Positions 24,046 to 33,397 of a DNA stretch of 64,000 bases are shown piece by piece (the stretch's first letter is position 1; each line of letters starts with the position of its first letter). The notes beneath the pieces were generated by a model. That model had not been told where the DNA came from, did no database searches, and saw nothing but the letters and a program-made list of their open reading frames with translations. This stretch comes from Timema cristinae (Eukaryota > Arthropoda > Insecta > Phasmatodea > Timematidae), in the NCBI GenBank assembly GCA_039000515.1, contig JBCFYV010003508.1, positions 46,647,265-46,711,264 on the forward strand, read 5' to 3'. Made by a program: the position numbers and the translations under genes.

Positions 24046-24439
24046 ATGTACAAGATAGAGTTGCTTTCAGGGGGTAGATCGCTGATCGCCAGTCCCGCCA
24101 GTTTCTTTCAATACACTCTATGATGACGTGACGTCCTGAGATTACCGCGAGAGAGAGTGTGGCGTATTGTCTTGGCAGTTTGTGTCAATTAACCTCTCAC
24201 AGCATCAACAATGATATCTTAGTCCGTTAGTTACTCCCCCCCCTCTCCCCTGACGCCTATTGTACTTCTCTTCTACTTAACTAACTTTGTCATTATCTTG
24301 CGGCGCGGCACGTTTCGAGATTTTGTTGTTGTTTTTGTTGCCCCGCGAGTTCATGTGTACAGAGAGTCTTGTCGTCTGGAATTTGTCTAATGACTTGATG
24401 GGTTCAGTAACATAAGCCACAGACACGGAGGAAAAGGAA

Positions 24440-24780
24440 AAGTCGGGATTTTGTCAAATGGGATGTTGACATCAGGAATAATATATAGGATTGGGGTTGA
24501 AATGCTGCTGACCCCCCACCCCGCTGATTTTGTGGCTTGTGTGCAAATGATCAAAAGATCAAGCTGACAGTTTTGAGAAGATCTAGGCAGAATCTCGGGC
24601 AGTACTGGACACTCTCTCAGAAAACTACTTCCAGGAAGCGTTCCAGAACTGGAAGAAGCGCTGAGACTGGGACTGCTTGGAGGGCGATGGCAGCCACAAG
24701 GTCCTAGGGTAGGTTTTACGAGTTTTATAGCATCATTCCGGAACATTTCTGATGTTTGTGTTGGAACCAACCAAAAATTG
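24440..24780 (+). pseudogene. Possible mariner-type transposase remnant
   Basis: One frame gives TPHPADF near 24511-24531. Further on come AESRAVLDTLSENYFQEAFQ and NWKKR, with stops between (24590-24660). Mariner-family transposases have a 'PADFF' segment followed by a C-terminal 'FQ..F..W..R' helix, which is the basis of this call. Frames shift, so this is a decayed fragment. The opposite-strand frame at 24387-24770 is a shadow. Confidence 0.35.
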
Positions 24781-25255
24781 ATTTTACAAATTTGGCTCTC
24801 CCTGGCCTTAGATCTGAAACTGTTGAATTAATTTGATTCAAACTTGATCTCTAGATGTCGGGACTATTTTTGATTTGGACTCTAGCCCTCAAATTGAGAT
24901 TAGTTTACAGATGAATGTTTTTTTTATGTCTCTAACGATTTTGTTCAAAATTGGTTTCTGGGGAGTATTTTCATGATCAATAATTATGTGTGTTTATTTT
25001 TCTAAAATTAATTAATTTAAGGGTAGTTTACATAATGATCAACTATAGAAAATTTGAAATTTCTTGAAATTGGCCTTAAAGGTTAATTTCAAATGGGTAG
25101 TCTATCTGGGAATAGATTGTCAAGATAAAAAAGTTTTTATTTTTAAAAATAAAAAATAATTTAGTGTAGTTCACAAATAATTTATTTTTGAAATTTGTTT
25201 TAAAAAAGTTTACAATTTGGTTTTAAAATGATATATAAAGAGTGTATATTGTGAT
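24781..25255. other. AT-rich DNA without recognised features
   Basis: No element, tandem repeat or coding frame seen. Confidence 0.5.
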
Positions 25256-25402
25256 TATCAAGACTCTACCTTCATATATTTGCCTCATCATTCGATCCAC
25301 ACTCTTCCTCTCAACATTCCCAGACCAACGTAATACGGTTCCCTTGGCTTCCCTTACAAACCACCCTCCTACCGGTACCTCATTCAACCTTTTAATCTTA
25401 AG
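25256..25402 (-). pseudogene. LINE ORF2 C-terminal fragment (second family)
   Basis: The minus strand reads continuously LKIKRLNEVPVGGWF, then AKGTVLRWSGNVERK, then DRMMRQIYEGRV. This is the 'VLRWFGHVERM...VYEGRV' signature near the C-terminus of a clade of non-LTR retrotransposon proteins. The better copy at 50080-50458 has LRWFRHVERMRVDRVIKQIH. Flanks are not related, so this is a short dead fragment. Confidence 0.7.
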
Positions 25403-26000
25403 AAGAAAATGTTAAATCAAATTTTCCTCCAAATTAGTAGTGTTATTATTTTGTCATTATTATTTGAAAAACATGATTTTTTGTTTGTTTAGTGTTATAC
25501 AAATATTGAACTACCGTTCAAATGCCAGTTTCTACTTATCGTTCGCAAGTTGTTCCTTTGTTTCTTATAATAAAATATCATCTGCGAAATATGCAGTATA
25601 TTTTAATTTTTATTATGTTTAAATCGTCAGTTAAATTTATGCCTACACATCTTGGGATGAAAAAAAAAATACATTTTAAAATATGTGAACGTTTGGTATC
25701 GGTGTAATTAATGACTTAATCTGTATAGTATTGGCATATGAATGAGGAGGGCAGTTAAGAATAAATGCACTAGGTGTTTGTTTAACTTTCTATTTCTTGG
25801 CAATATTAACCCCCTTTGTAAACCCCGGAACCATTTGTAGGTCTTGTCGGAGTTATATAATCCGGTGTAGTAATGTGAAACATTATAAATTACGCTTGGT
25901 CCAAATTTGTTTTGTTCTGCTCGCACTTAAGTGTTCCTGTGACGCAATCGGAGCCAACCACAGCAGAGCATTGCGGTGTTGTCCCCCCCCCCCCTTACCG
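25403..26000. other. Unassigned AT-rich DNA with C-run
   Basis: Short frames occur on both strands without coding signature. A poly-C run lies at 25982-25993. Confidence 0.4.
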
Positions 26001-26221
26001 CAATGATTCATGTCTGCCCGCATGATGCAAAGAAGGGAGAGTTGGTCACGTGATGGTGAGGCCAGAGGCAGTGGTCTCGTGCTGTCTGGTCGAGTTCAGC
26101 CCGAGCGTAGTGAGACAAAGTTTCTTAAATGTTTTCCCAATTTCCCTGCGCACAAACGCGGGAATATTTTCTATAAATCGTCCTTAACTCATATATAAAT
26201 ATATATAAATATCTTTATATA

Positions 26222-26495
26222 GTTTTAGCACCGCGTCTTACTAACCGTCTGGGTTATACGCCTATGTAGGCCTACTAGTTACTCTAATGGCTTTAGACAT
26301 TAGGGAGGTTATATTAATAGGAAGCGTACCCCCATTTTCGTGAAGGGAGAGTGGAAAATCACCGTGGAAAAACCTGCATCAGTACACCTAACCGAGATTC
26401 GAACCTCGATCTTCTCGTCATCGGCAGTCTAGTCTTCAGCGAGAGTAGCGCGTTAGACCATGCGAGAGAAGCTTAGACCATGCGGCCACCGAAGT
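26222..26495 (-). repeat. SINE-Leu, full length
   Basis: Inverted tail TAGCACCGCGTCTTACTAAC, inverted body, B box as GAGATTCGAACCTCGA, and a head ending GCGCGTTAGACCATGC. A short duplication of TTAGACCATGCG follows. Confidence 0.9.
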
Positions 26496-26504
26496 GTGTT
26501 TCAA

Positions 26505-26855
26505 AATTATTATTATTATTATTATTATTATTATTTGCACCTCGTCTTACTACCCGTTCGGGTAGGGACTTCTGTGCTGGGGGTCCGGGGTTCAATCCTC
26601 GGTCCCGGCACAGATTTATCTGATTACCAAACCCTTCCCTCACCTCTGACAAGACATCTTGTGAATGTGGGGAATGCCAGGCCTCCACCGTGGTTCGGAT
26701 CCCACGTTAAACTGTAGGTCCTCCAATTCATCTCACAATCACCCTACCATTACATATTTAGCGTAAGTGCGTATAGCCCGAACGGGTAGTAAGACGCGGT
26801 GCTAGTAATAATAATAATAATAATAATAATAATTATTATTATTATTATTATTATA
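26505..26855 (+). repeat. SINE-Glu joined to an inverted tail fragment, with flanking (ATT)n and (AAT)n
   Basis: An ATT run and inverted tail (CACCTCGTCTTACTACCCGT, 26536-26560) abut a SINE-Glu from its mid-head (GACTTCTGTGCTGGGGGTCC) through body and tail to 26808. After it, AAT repeats turn into ATT repeats (26808-26855), giving a simple-sequence palindrome. It is a chimeric or doubly inserted copy. Confidence 0.8.
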
Positions 26856-27087
26856 CAGCGAGCGCTATTATCGAAGTACCTGTCAACCACATATCGCCTG
26901 TCTCGTACGAGGGGCTCAGTGGGTCGGTGTTCTATTCTGGTGACACCCGAGGTAAATTAAGGCCACTGTAATGGGGCGGTCTCTTCACGGGAACTGAATA
27001 AACTGAACTCGAGCTGATTTGCTCACCGTGGAAAAATAAGTAGTTGCCACGTGGTTTGTCTGGCGCTACCTTTAATAACCTATCACC

Positions 27088-27275
27088 CGCTTCGGTGGCC
27101 GCATGGTCTAAGGCGCTACTAAACTGCCGATGACGTTGTTCGATCTCGGTCGGGTGTACCGAGGGAAGTTTACTCTAAATTGTTTTTCCACCCTCTCTAT
27201 GCACGCAAATGTGGGTACACGTATTCAGAATTCAACCTGCCTCATCCCTAACTTATTAACGTGATTAGTACGGGG
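27088..27275 (+). repeat. SINE-Leu, tail missing
   Basis: CTTCGGTGGCCGCATGGTCT, B box TTGTTCGATCTCGGTCGG, then the body up to ATTAACGTGATTAGTACG. The common tail is absent. Confidence 0.85.
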
Positions 27276-27424
27276 GCTGGACATGTGCGTTAAGGCGGTG
27301 ACTGACTTGTAACAGGTTTAGTTAGAAACAATGTTGTAGCCTTGTGTGGGAGGATAGGAAGTATCAAACCATTATATTCGTTAGTTACGGAGAGCCACGT
27401 CTAAATATCATAGTCTTTAAATTG

Positions 27425-27490
27425 AAAAAATGACACACACATACAGGAATCGAACCTGGAACCTTTGGCTTAGTACACCAATCCTTTAAA
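27425..27490 (-). repeat. SINE-Ile, part 1 (interrupted by a hAT-like element)
   Basis: On the plus strand ACACACATACAGGAATCGAA, CCTGGAACCTTTGGCTTAGT and ACACCAATCC are the inverted tRNA-Ile-like half. The rest continues at 28301 after the insertion. Confidence 0.75.
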
Positions 27491-27645
27491 CCGGCGATTC
27501 TTAACCGGGGGGCCGCGAAGGTTTTTTTTTGGGGTGGGGGTTGCCTCGAATAAATAATTCGAAATGTTATTTGTTTATGACTAAAGTCAATTATATTCAA
27601 TTTTACGTTTTGGAAGAAATAATCCGATGATCGTAATCAAGTAAG

Positions 27646-27715
27646 TACAGTAGACTCTCTATTTTCCGGGGTAATGGAGTGGAAGCACGGATAATAGACA
27701 TCACGGATAGTACAT
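27646..27715 (+). mobile_element. pogo/Tigger-like terminal fragment
   Basis: TACAGTAGACTCTCTATTTT followed by CCGGGGTAATGGAGTGGAAG resembles the CAGT...TTATCCGG ends of pogo/Tigger-type elements. The other end was not found. Confidence 0.4.
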
Positions 27716-27879
27716 GTAATTCACATCTGTTTACCATCGCCATTCAAAATTTGCTGCCCTTAGTTTCTACTTATTTATGTGAATAGGGATTTTCCACAAT
27801 GGTGAATATTAAAACGGAGCAGCGAACTCGACTCCTGCATGCGAATAGCATTTAGTAATACAATAGAAACCAGAATCTA

Positions 27880-28130
27880 TCTATAATAATACAAGGAAGT
27901 GTTTGTTTGTTTGTTTGTTTGGGATGTCCAGACAAATCTACGGCCCGCAGGGATCTGACATTTTTAACACAGGTGGACAGAAGGGGGTTCGAATACACCT
28001 CGAAGCAGGATTTTTAATTATTTTAATTAGACTATATTTAACAATATTTTTAGAAAATATTTTTAATATGGTTTAGAATGACGTTTGAAAATTAAATCGG
28101 GCACCATGTGGGGGGGGAGGGGATTGCCAG
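27880..28130 (+). mobile_element. Helitron-like non-autonomous copy, 3' end damaged
   Basis: Begins TCTATAATAATACAAGGAAG after an A. It shares AAATCTACGG, CACCTCGA, GGATTTTTAATT and AAATCGGGCACCAT with the inverted copy at 28675-28926. Its 3' hairpin is lost in a G-rich stretch near 28110-28123. Confidence 0.6.
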
Positions 28131-28300
28131 TTGTAAATAAATGGAGGGAAAGTGTTCAACACAGACATTTAGGTAAGTTCATTTCTGTTTTTTTATTTGT
28201 TTATTATTATAATCATCAGTAAATAAAACCACTATTTTAGAATAAATCTTAGTGATTATTATGTTAGTGGGGGTCGCGAGTAATAAAAGGTTAAGAACTA

Positions 28301-28395
28301 ACGCTCTAACCACTCGGCTATCCAGGAATCGTCCCGTGCCCAGGGTCATTCTTCACTCGTATTTTAAGGCACAGTCTGTTATGGACGTGTCAGCT
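28301..28395 (-). repeat. SINE-Ile, part 2
   Basis: Inverted tRNA-Ile-like 5' half (CGCTCTAACCACTCGGCTAT) and the family 5' leader (CCCGTGCCCAGGGTCATTCT). This completes the copy begun at 27425-27490. Confidence 0.8.
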
Positions 28396-28426
28396 ACATA
28401 TACGTGATAAATTGTATGTTGCTAAA

Positions 28427-28580
28427 GATGTCCACACGTCCATAACAGACTGCGCCTTAACATATGAGTGAAGAATTACCCTGGGCACGGGACTATTCCT
28501 GGATAGCTCAGTGGTTAGAGCATTGGCGTACTAAGCCAAAGGTCCTGGGTTCGAGTCCCTTGCCCGGGTGTCTAAGTGAG
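28427..28580 (+). repeat. SINE-Ile, full tRNA-like head, inverted relative to its neighbour
   Basis: Leader CCATAACAGACTGCGCCTTA, CTGGGCACGGGACTATTCCT, tRNA-like TGGATAGCTCAGTGGTTAGA, anticodon loop GTACTAA, and B box GGTTCGAGTCCC. Together with 28301-28395 it forms an inverted pair about 30 bases apart. Confidence 0.8.
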
Positions 28581-28674
28581 TGCGTAGTGTCAATAGGTTA
28601 GCTTAACGCTTTTAAAACTTTCAGAGCGTTATATGATTCGCTTCACCAGAATATATTTTTGTTTTTATGTGTTA

Positions 28675-28926
28675 TTAGCAATCCCGCACGGCGCTGCCCG
28701 TGAACCATTGTGGTAATAGAATGGTGCCCGATTTAATTCTGAAACGTAATTCTAAACCAGATTTAAATATTTTCTAGTAAAAATTGTTAAAAATAGCCTA
28801 GTTAAAAAATTAAAAATCCGGCCTCGAGGTGCATTCGGACCCTATGTTAACAATTGCATATTTGTGCGTGCCGTAGATTTGGCTGAGCATCGGACACTAA
28901 CAGACACTTCCTTTTATTATTATAGA
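28675..28926 (-). mobile_element. Non-autonomous Helitron-like element, both ends intact
   Basis: On the minus strand it starts TCTATAATAATAAAAGGAAG directly after an A. It ends with a GC-rich hairpin (CACGGGCAGCGCCGTG) 8 bases before CTAA, which is followed by T. A^T insertion, a 5' TC, a subterminal hairpin and a 3' CTRR are the defining Helitron features, and all four are present. The 252-bp length and lack of ORF make it non-autonomous. Confidence 0.75.
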
Positions 28927-28975
28927 TTGCTCTCCTCCTCATTTTTATGTTTTTGTTTGATTAACATCTAAATTG

Positions 28976-29179
28976 GTGACCTGGTGATCTATAGGTAAGG
29001 TGACGGACTTATGAACTGGAGTCCGGGGTTCAATCCTCGGTCCCGGCACAGATTTATCTGATTACCAAACCCTTCCTTCACCTCTGACAAGACATCTTGT
29101 GAATGTGGGGAATGCCAGGCCTCCACCGTGGTTCGGATCCCACGTTAAACTGTAGGTCCTCCATTTCATCTCACAATCA
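28976..29179 (+). repeat. SINE-Glu, 5' part (interrupted by another SINE-Glu)
   Basis: Head GTGACCTGGTGATCTATAGG, B box GGGTTCAATCCTCGG, and the body up to TCATCTCACAATCA (29166-29179). That 14-base sequence is repeated at 29464-29477, where the same copy resumes and runs to its tail at about 29535. Confidence 0.9.
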
Positions 29180-29463
29180 TTATTATTATTATTATTAGCA
29201 CCGCGTCTTACTACCCATCCGGGTTATACGCACTTACGCTAATGTGTAATGGTAGGGTGATTGTGAGATGAAATGAAGTACCTACAGTTTAACGTGGAAT
29301 CCGAACCACGGTGGAGACCTGGCATTCCCACATTCACAAGAAGTCTTGTCAGAGGTGAAGGAAGGGTTTGGAAATCAGATAAATCTGTGCCGGGACCGAG
29401 GATTGAACCCCGGCCGCCAGCATAGAAGTCTGACACCTTACCCCTAGACCACCAGGTCACCGA
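29180..29463 (-). repeat. SINE-Glu inserted into SINE-Glu
   Basis: A complete inverse copy, from (ATT)n TAGCACCGCGTCTTACTACC to CTAGACCACCAGGTCACC. It is bounded by perfect 14-bp duplications TCATCTCACAATCA (29166-29179 and 29464-29477). This defines the exact ends of a full-length SINE-Glu as about 284 bp. Confidence 0.92.
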
Positions 29464-29535
29464 TCATCTCACAATCACCTTACCATTACACATTAGCGTG
29501 TGTATGACCCGGACGGGTAGTAAGACGCGGTGCTA
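29464..29535 (+). repeat. SINE-Glu, 3' part of the interrupted copy
   Basis: Continues from the duplicated target: CCTTACCATTACACATTAGC, then CCGGACGGGTAGTAAGACGC and the AAT-like tail. Confidence 0.9.
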
Positions 29536-29734
29536 ATAATGATATCTAAACATAATCCGGTGTGGCATGTTGTAGCTATAACTCTAACGTTCTATTTGTT
29601 TTATGACCACTATCGAGCGCCATCACTGCAACTCTTGTTTTTGTTCGATCTCCGGAGCACGCTCTATTAAACCCTGACTTCTATAGGCAGCCCCCTTTCG
29701 ACAACCAACAGCGATTGAAGGCCATTCTACAAAC

Positions 29735-29982
29735 ATTCCTTTTTACTACCCGTTCGAGTTATATTCTTATGTAATAATTACTCTAATGGTTGTATGGGTT
29801 GGGGAGGCTATATTTACAGGTGATGTACTCGCAATTGCGTGGAGGGAGAGTGGAAAACAATTTGGGAAAAACCTCCGTCAGTGCACCCGACCGAGATTCG
29901 AACCTCGATCTCCCAATCATTGGTGGTCTAGTATAGTGCGAGAGTAGCGCGTTAGACCACGTGGCCACCGCAGCGCGCATTT
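29735..29982 (-). repeat. SINE-Leu, full length
   Basis: Tail remnant TTTACTACCCGTTCGAGTTA, body, B box GAGATTCGAACCTCGA, and head GCGCGTTAGACCACGTGGCC. Confidence 0.85.
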
Positions 29983-30219
29983 TTTATTTAATTTATAAAG
30001 TTCATCTAAAAAGCTTTCATTAACACTCTCTTAGAGATTCCTCCATAATTTCTCTTTACGTAATTAAATAAACGGACTAAGAATGTAAATGCAATTGTAA
30101 CATTTTTTGTCCGCCATTGTAGCAACATGAGTTTACAGTTTTCAAATAACAGGCCTCATATTAAGTCAGACTGTAGGTCATGTAGTTTTAGAATGCAGGC
30201 TCTTGTTAGTAAATATAAG

Positions 30220-30500
30220 TCTACCTAAGTGCTCCAGGGGTACAGGACCCGATGTTCGTGGGTTCAAACCCAGCTGGGGTTGATGGATTTTTACTAAACG
30301 ATAAAAATCTGTAGCACTACTCAATTCAGGTCGGGGAGTAAAATCGTTGCTCGATTGTGAGTGGCGTGTAAATTAACCCTAAAAGGTTAATGAAAAGAGC
30401 TTAACCGACAAAAATGGTGGGCCCTTTCACTCTTGCTCATAGAAATTATCATGTGCTGATATAATCAGTCGGTTCAGAAAGTACACGTTAAATATCACAC
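30220..30500 (+). repeat. SINE-D copy
   Basis: Head GGACCCGATGTTCGTGGGTT with CAAACCCAGC, the body with TAAAAATCTGTAGCACTACT, and the end GTACACGTTAAATATCACAC. Confidence 0.85.
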
Positions 30501-30983
30501 TTGCTACAACAATTCCTACAATACTTATTGAAACAATTCAACCAGACTTTCTGTTTGTGTTTTCCTCCCACGTTAGGTGTATACGGTTTTTATTTTAAAT
30601 TTAAATTTAGGTCATAACCGTTGACCTTCATCTGTTGGTTTATAAATGAAGCAAGTATACGGACATTTATTTTCAACTTTTATTTCAAGGGATGGTGCTG
30701 GTGTATTTGGTGCTCTATGAAAATAGCAGTTTCTTTTTTAAAAAAATATTTTTCTATTAGCGACGGTCAAGCCTCGTTATTCATGTCAAAATATGTATCG
30801 GAACTTTCGCAAACATCCGCGTAACCGTGGAAAGTCGGGTCAACCGGCCAAGCGGAAACCTCGGGACTAGACGTGTTGAATGCCGGGTAATGGATTTTTT
30901 CAAATATAAATATTTCAGTGTGCTTCCTGTAGTATCTTATTTCAGTTGAAACAAATAAAAGGAGGAAAATATTTTTCTTTCTT
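30501..30983. other. Unassigned DNA
   Basis: Short frames on both strands (30621-30824, 30767-30988) have no motif or splice context. Nothing recognised. Confidence 0.4.
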
Positions 30984-31148
30984 AGCATCGCGTCTTACTA
31001 CCCATTCGGGTTATACACTCATTTGCGTGGAGAGAGTTAAGGAAACAATTTAGGGAAAAACCGCTCGGTACACCCGACTGGGATTGAACCTCGATCTCCC
31101 CGTCATCGGCAGTCTAGTATACTGCGAGAGTAGCGCGTTAGACTATTA
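30984..31148 (-). repeat. SINE-Leu with internal deletion
   Basis: Tail TAGCATCGCGTCTTACTACC is joined directly to the body at TTTGCGTGGAGAGAGTTAAG. B box as GGGATTGAACCTCGATC, and head GAGTAGCGCGTTAGAC. Confidence 0.85.
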
Positions 31149-31340
31149 GAGTAATAAGTACAACCCGGATGGTTAGAGAGAGAGAGAGAGAGGCCTACCC
31201 GGGAAGTGAACTACGCCGAATGTTTGCCGCCAGAGTCGGGTAAGAATCATCAATAGGAGGTTCTATTATTAGCTCCACACTTGTTGGAGGGGAGGGAACC
31301 TCCAAGAGCCTCGTCCTGCGGCTCCTGGGGGAGCAAACTC

Positions 31341-31667
31341 TCGCTAAACACAGACACTGGCCTCACGGTCTAAGGCGTCACGAGAAGGTACAGGTTCATC
31401 TTTGACGATATAATGTCCTGACGGTCTCGTTCGAGACCTTGAGATGGTTTGGGCATCAGTTGTGAGACCGGCCGGTTCCTCTTGGCTTCCTCCTCCAGGA
31501 CATCCGTAGACATCCTGTTCCGGATGTTCCCTGTACACACCGCTAAGACAAGGACTCGGGTAAAATGTTCCACGGTCAACTTGGGTTTGTTACCCTCGGC
31601 CGCCTCCAAAATACCCGCCACGTCTTTTTGTTCTCTTGTGAGCTGCTTGCGTACCACAGTTTGAGAA
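31341..31667 (-). other. Unrecognised open frame behind a hAT-like end
   Basis: The minus strand is open for at least 95 codons (MVRKQLTREQKDVAGILEAA and onward, charged, ending LYLLVTP) in a GC-rich stretch. Just upstream on the same strand, CAGTGGTTCTCAAACTGTGG (31667-31648) is a typical hAT-type terminal repeat. I cannot match the peptide to a family and see no clear splice acceptor. It could be a decayed transposon-borne frame, a gene exon, or chance. Confidence 0.3.
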
Positions 31668-31724
31668 CCACTGGCTCTCGGAGTTTTTTAAAATGTGTTT
31701 AATCACAATGTGAAGTTGTTTTTT

Positions 31725-31962
31725 TTAGCTCCGCGTCTTACTACCCGTTCGGGTTATACGCCTATATACTAATTACGCTAATGGTTTTAGGGATTATGAA
31801 GGTTATATTTCAAGGAAGTGTACCCCCATTTGCGTGGATGGAAAGTGAAACATCATTTTGAAAAAAAACCGCCTGAGTACACCTGACCGAGATTTGAACC
31901 TCGACCTCCCCGTCTTAGTCTACTGCGAGAGTAGCGCCTTAGGCCACACGACCACTGAAGAG
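31725..31962 (-). repeat. SINE-Leu, full length
   Basis: Tail TAGCTCCGCGTCTTACTACC, body with CCCATTTGCGTGGATGGAAA, B box GAGATTTGAACCTCGA, and head GAGAGTAGCGCCTTAGGCCA. Confidence 0.9.
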
Positions 31963-32418
31963 GGTAATTTGAAGTTTAAATGTTGCTACTTTTTTTAGAG
32001 TTTATCTCCGCCCTTTCTCCCCATTTTCCATGAAAGTTATATGAGACAATAAGGCTGGAATCGTTAAGTCCCGGAACGGCTTTCTCTGTAAAAAGTTTTC
32101 GTGGTTCCATTCCGGTTTAAAAAACAACAACACGGCCTTAGTGACTATCCGCCATTCATTCTCTAGATATATCTAAAGTGCATCTCTGTTATTCGTACGT
32201 TTCCTGCGTGTGAGTGTGACGCTTGAGAGATTGGGCTCACATTTGCATTGAAAGCGTTTAAAGCAGAGCGTAGATTTGCTAAAGACGTTTCCAACGCTGT
32301 CTTTCTTGAAGAGATCTCAACACAAGTGCGGTTTGCACAACACTTTTTCTTAAAAGTTGTAATTCACTTGCAAGAGTAGACTATACCTTAATTTTCTTAC
32401 GAATGGATATTTGAACAG

Positions 32419-32768
32419 GGTGTCTACCATTCGGGAAAATCAGGGAAAACGGGAATTAGCCGGGAATTTGGTAAATCACAATAAAAATCCGGGATAGTGA
32501 TATTTTACTCTAAATATGAAATACAATAATCAGTAAATTATATCATTTTTTGTTTGTTTGTAGCTGAGTAATATATTTTTAATTCTAGTAAACAATTTTA
32601 ATTCAAATTTTTAAACTTAATATTATTATTAAAAAAAAGATTAATAGAAAAACGAGGGGGGAGGGAGGGGCGAGTTAGAAGGATGTGACATACTTTGTTT
32701 AGTCGGGAATTTTAAGAAATGATCAGGGAAAAGGTCGGGGATTTCATTGGTCAAGTTTAGTAGACACC
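32419..32768. mobile_element. Non-autonomous DNA element with GTGTCTACC ends, copy 2
   Basis: GGTGTCTACC at 32419 and GTAGACACC ending at 32768 are inverted. The interior aligns with 18154-18488 (GGGAATTTGGTAAATCACAA, TTGTTTGTTTGTAGCTGAGT, GGATGTGACATACTTTGTTT). The copies differ by many small changes, so the family is old. Confidence 0.7.
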
Positions 32769-32837
32769 ATGTTGAAGTACCTTTTTAGAAAATAAAAACT
32801 TTCTATTGGCTAACATTGATAACATTGCACTATATCG

Positions 32838-33010
32838 TCCGACACCTTAGATTAGTCGGTAACGTGTCTGTCTACTGAGCTAAGAGTCCCGGGTTCGATA
32901 TCCGGTATGGCCAGAAAAAAAAATATCATTGCTTTAAATGTTGGTTTACCCTTTCACAGTGATGAATTAACGACCGGGGGTTGGATGTCGTGTCTGGTTT
33001 AGATTTAATT
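32838..33010 (+). repeat. SINE-C (tRNA-like head)
   Basis: TTAGATTAGTCGGTAACGTG and the B box GTCCCGGGTTCGATATCC form the tRNA-like head. The body GGTTTACCCTTTCACAGTGA, ACCGGGGGTTGGATGTCGTG also occurs inverted at 45690-45838. Confidence 0.75.
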
Positions 33011-33169
33011 TAGTTTTTAAGTTGTGTGCTATCTTAAGTGACAGCTACAGACCATATGACTTGACGTATACATAAAGGCGTGAAAGTATAGTAACATTTT
33101 CTAACTTTCATAATTATTCCTTTATTTTCGTAAGAACACTGGAGTAATATTATTATTATTTGTTCTGTC

Positions 33170-33397
33170 TTAAGACAGGTCCATTCCTTTTGTCAATGTG
33201 TCCTGTCCTCTGCCTCCTCCTTCAGCTCCCAGAATGTTCCTCTTTCCTTCAAGTCATCCAATACTTGAATCCTCCTCCTTCCTAATCTCCTCTTTCCCTC
33301 AACCTTTCCTCTATGACGTCATGTAGAGGACAGTTCCTCCTAAGGATGTGTCCGATCCAGTTTGCTTTGTACCGAAGAATCACATCCAAAATGGTTC
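33170..33397 (-). pseudogene. LINE ORF2 C-terminus attached to the 57-bp array
   Basis: The minus strand reads EKRTILDVILRYKANWIGHI, then LRRNCPLHDVIEERLRERGD and a stop. After frame changes, recognisable remnants follow (GGGFKYWMT, RTGHIDKRNGPVL). 'NWIGHILRRN...HDVIEG...GRRRIQ.LDDL' is the C-terminal signature of a non-LTR retrotransposon polyprotein. It is the same family as 8080-8302. The last array unit passes in frame into EKRTIL, so the array arose inside this element. The polymerase domain is not present in the window. Confidence 0.85.

Larger units (their letters stand above)
27491..28300. mobile_element. hAT-like non-autonomous element inserted in SINE-Ile
   Basis: The left end GGCGATTCTTAACCGGGGGG and the right end GGGGGTCGCGAGTAATAAAA followed by GGTTAAGAAC are inverted repeats of hAT type (TTCTTAACC). 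The flanks both resemble the interrupted SINE sequence 'CGCTCTAACC' (CCTTTAAACC left, CGCTCTAACC right), as expected for a decayed 8-bp target duplication. No transposase frame. It contains a pogo-like end and a Helitron-like copy. Confidence 0.6.

Noticed and set aside
24387..24770. 127-codon minus-strand frame rich in Ser and Pro
   Set aside because: Overlaps the more informative plus-strand mariner-like trace; no splice sites or motif.
26460..26717. Frames across the SINE-Glu/SINE-Leu junction
   Set aside because: They translate SINE bodies and ATT repeats; near-identical peptides recur at every SINE-Glu copy.
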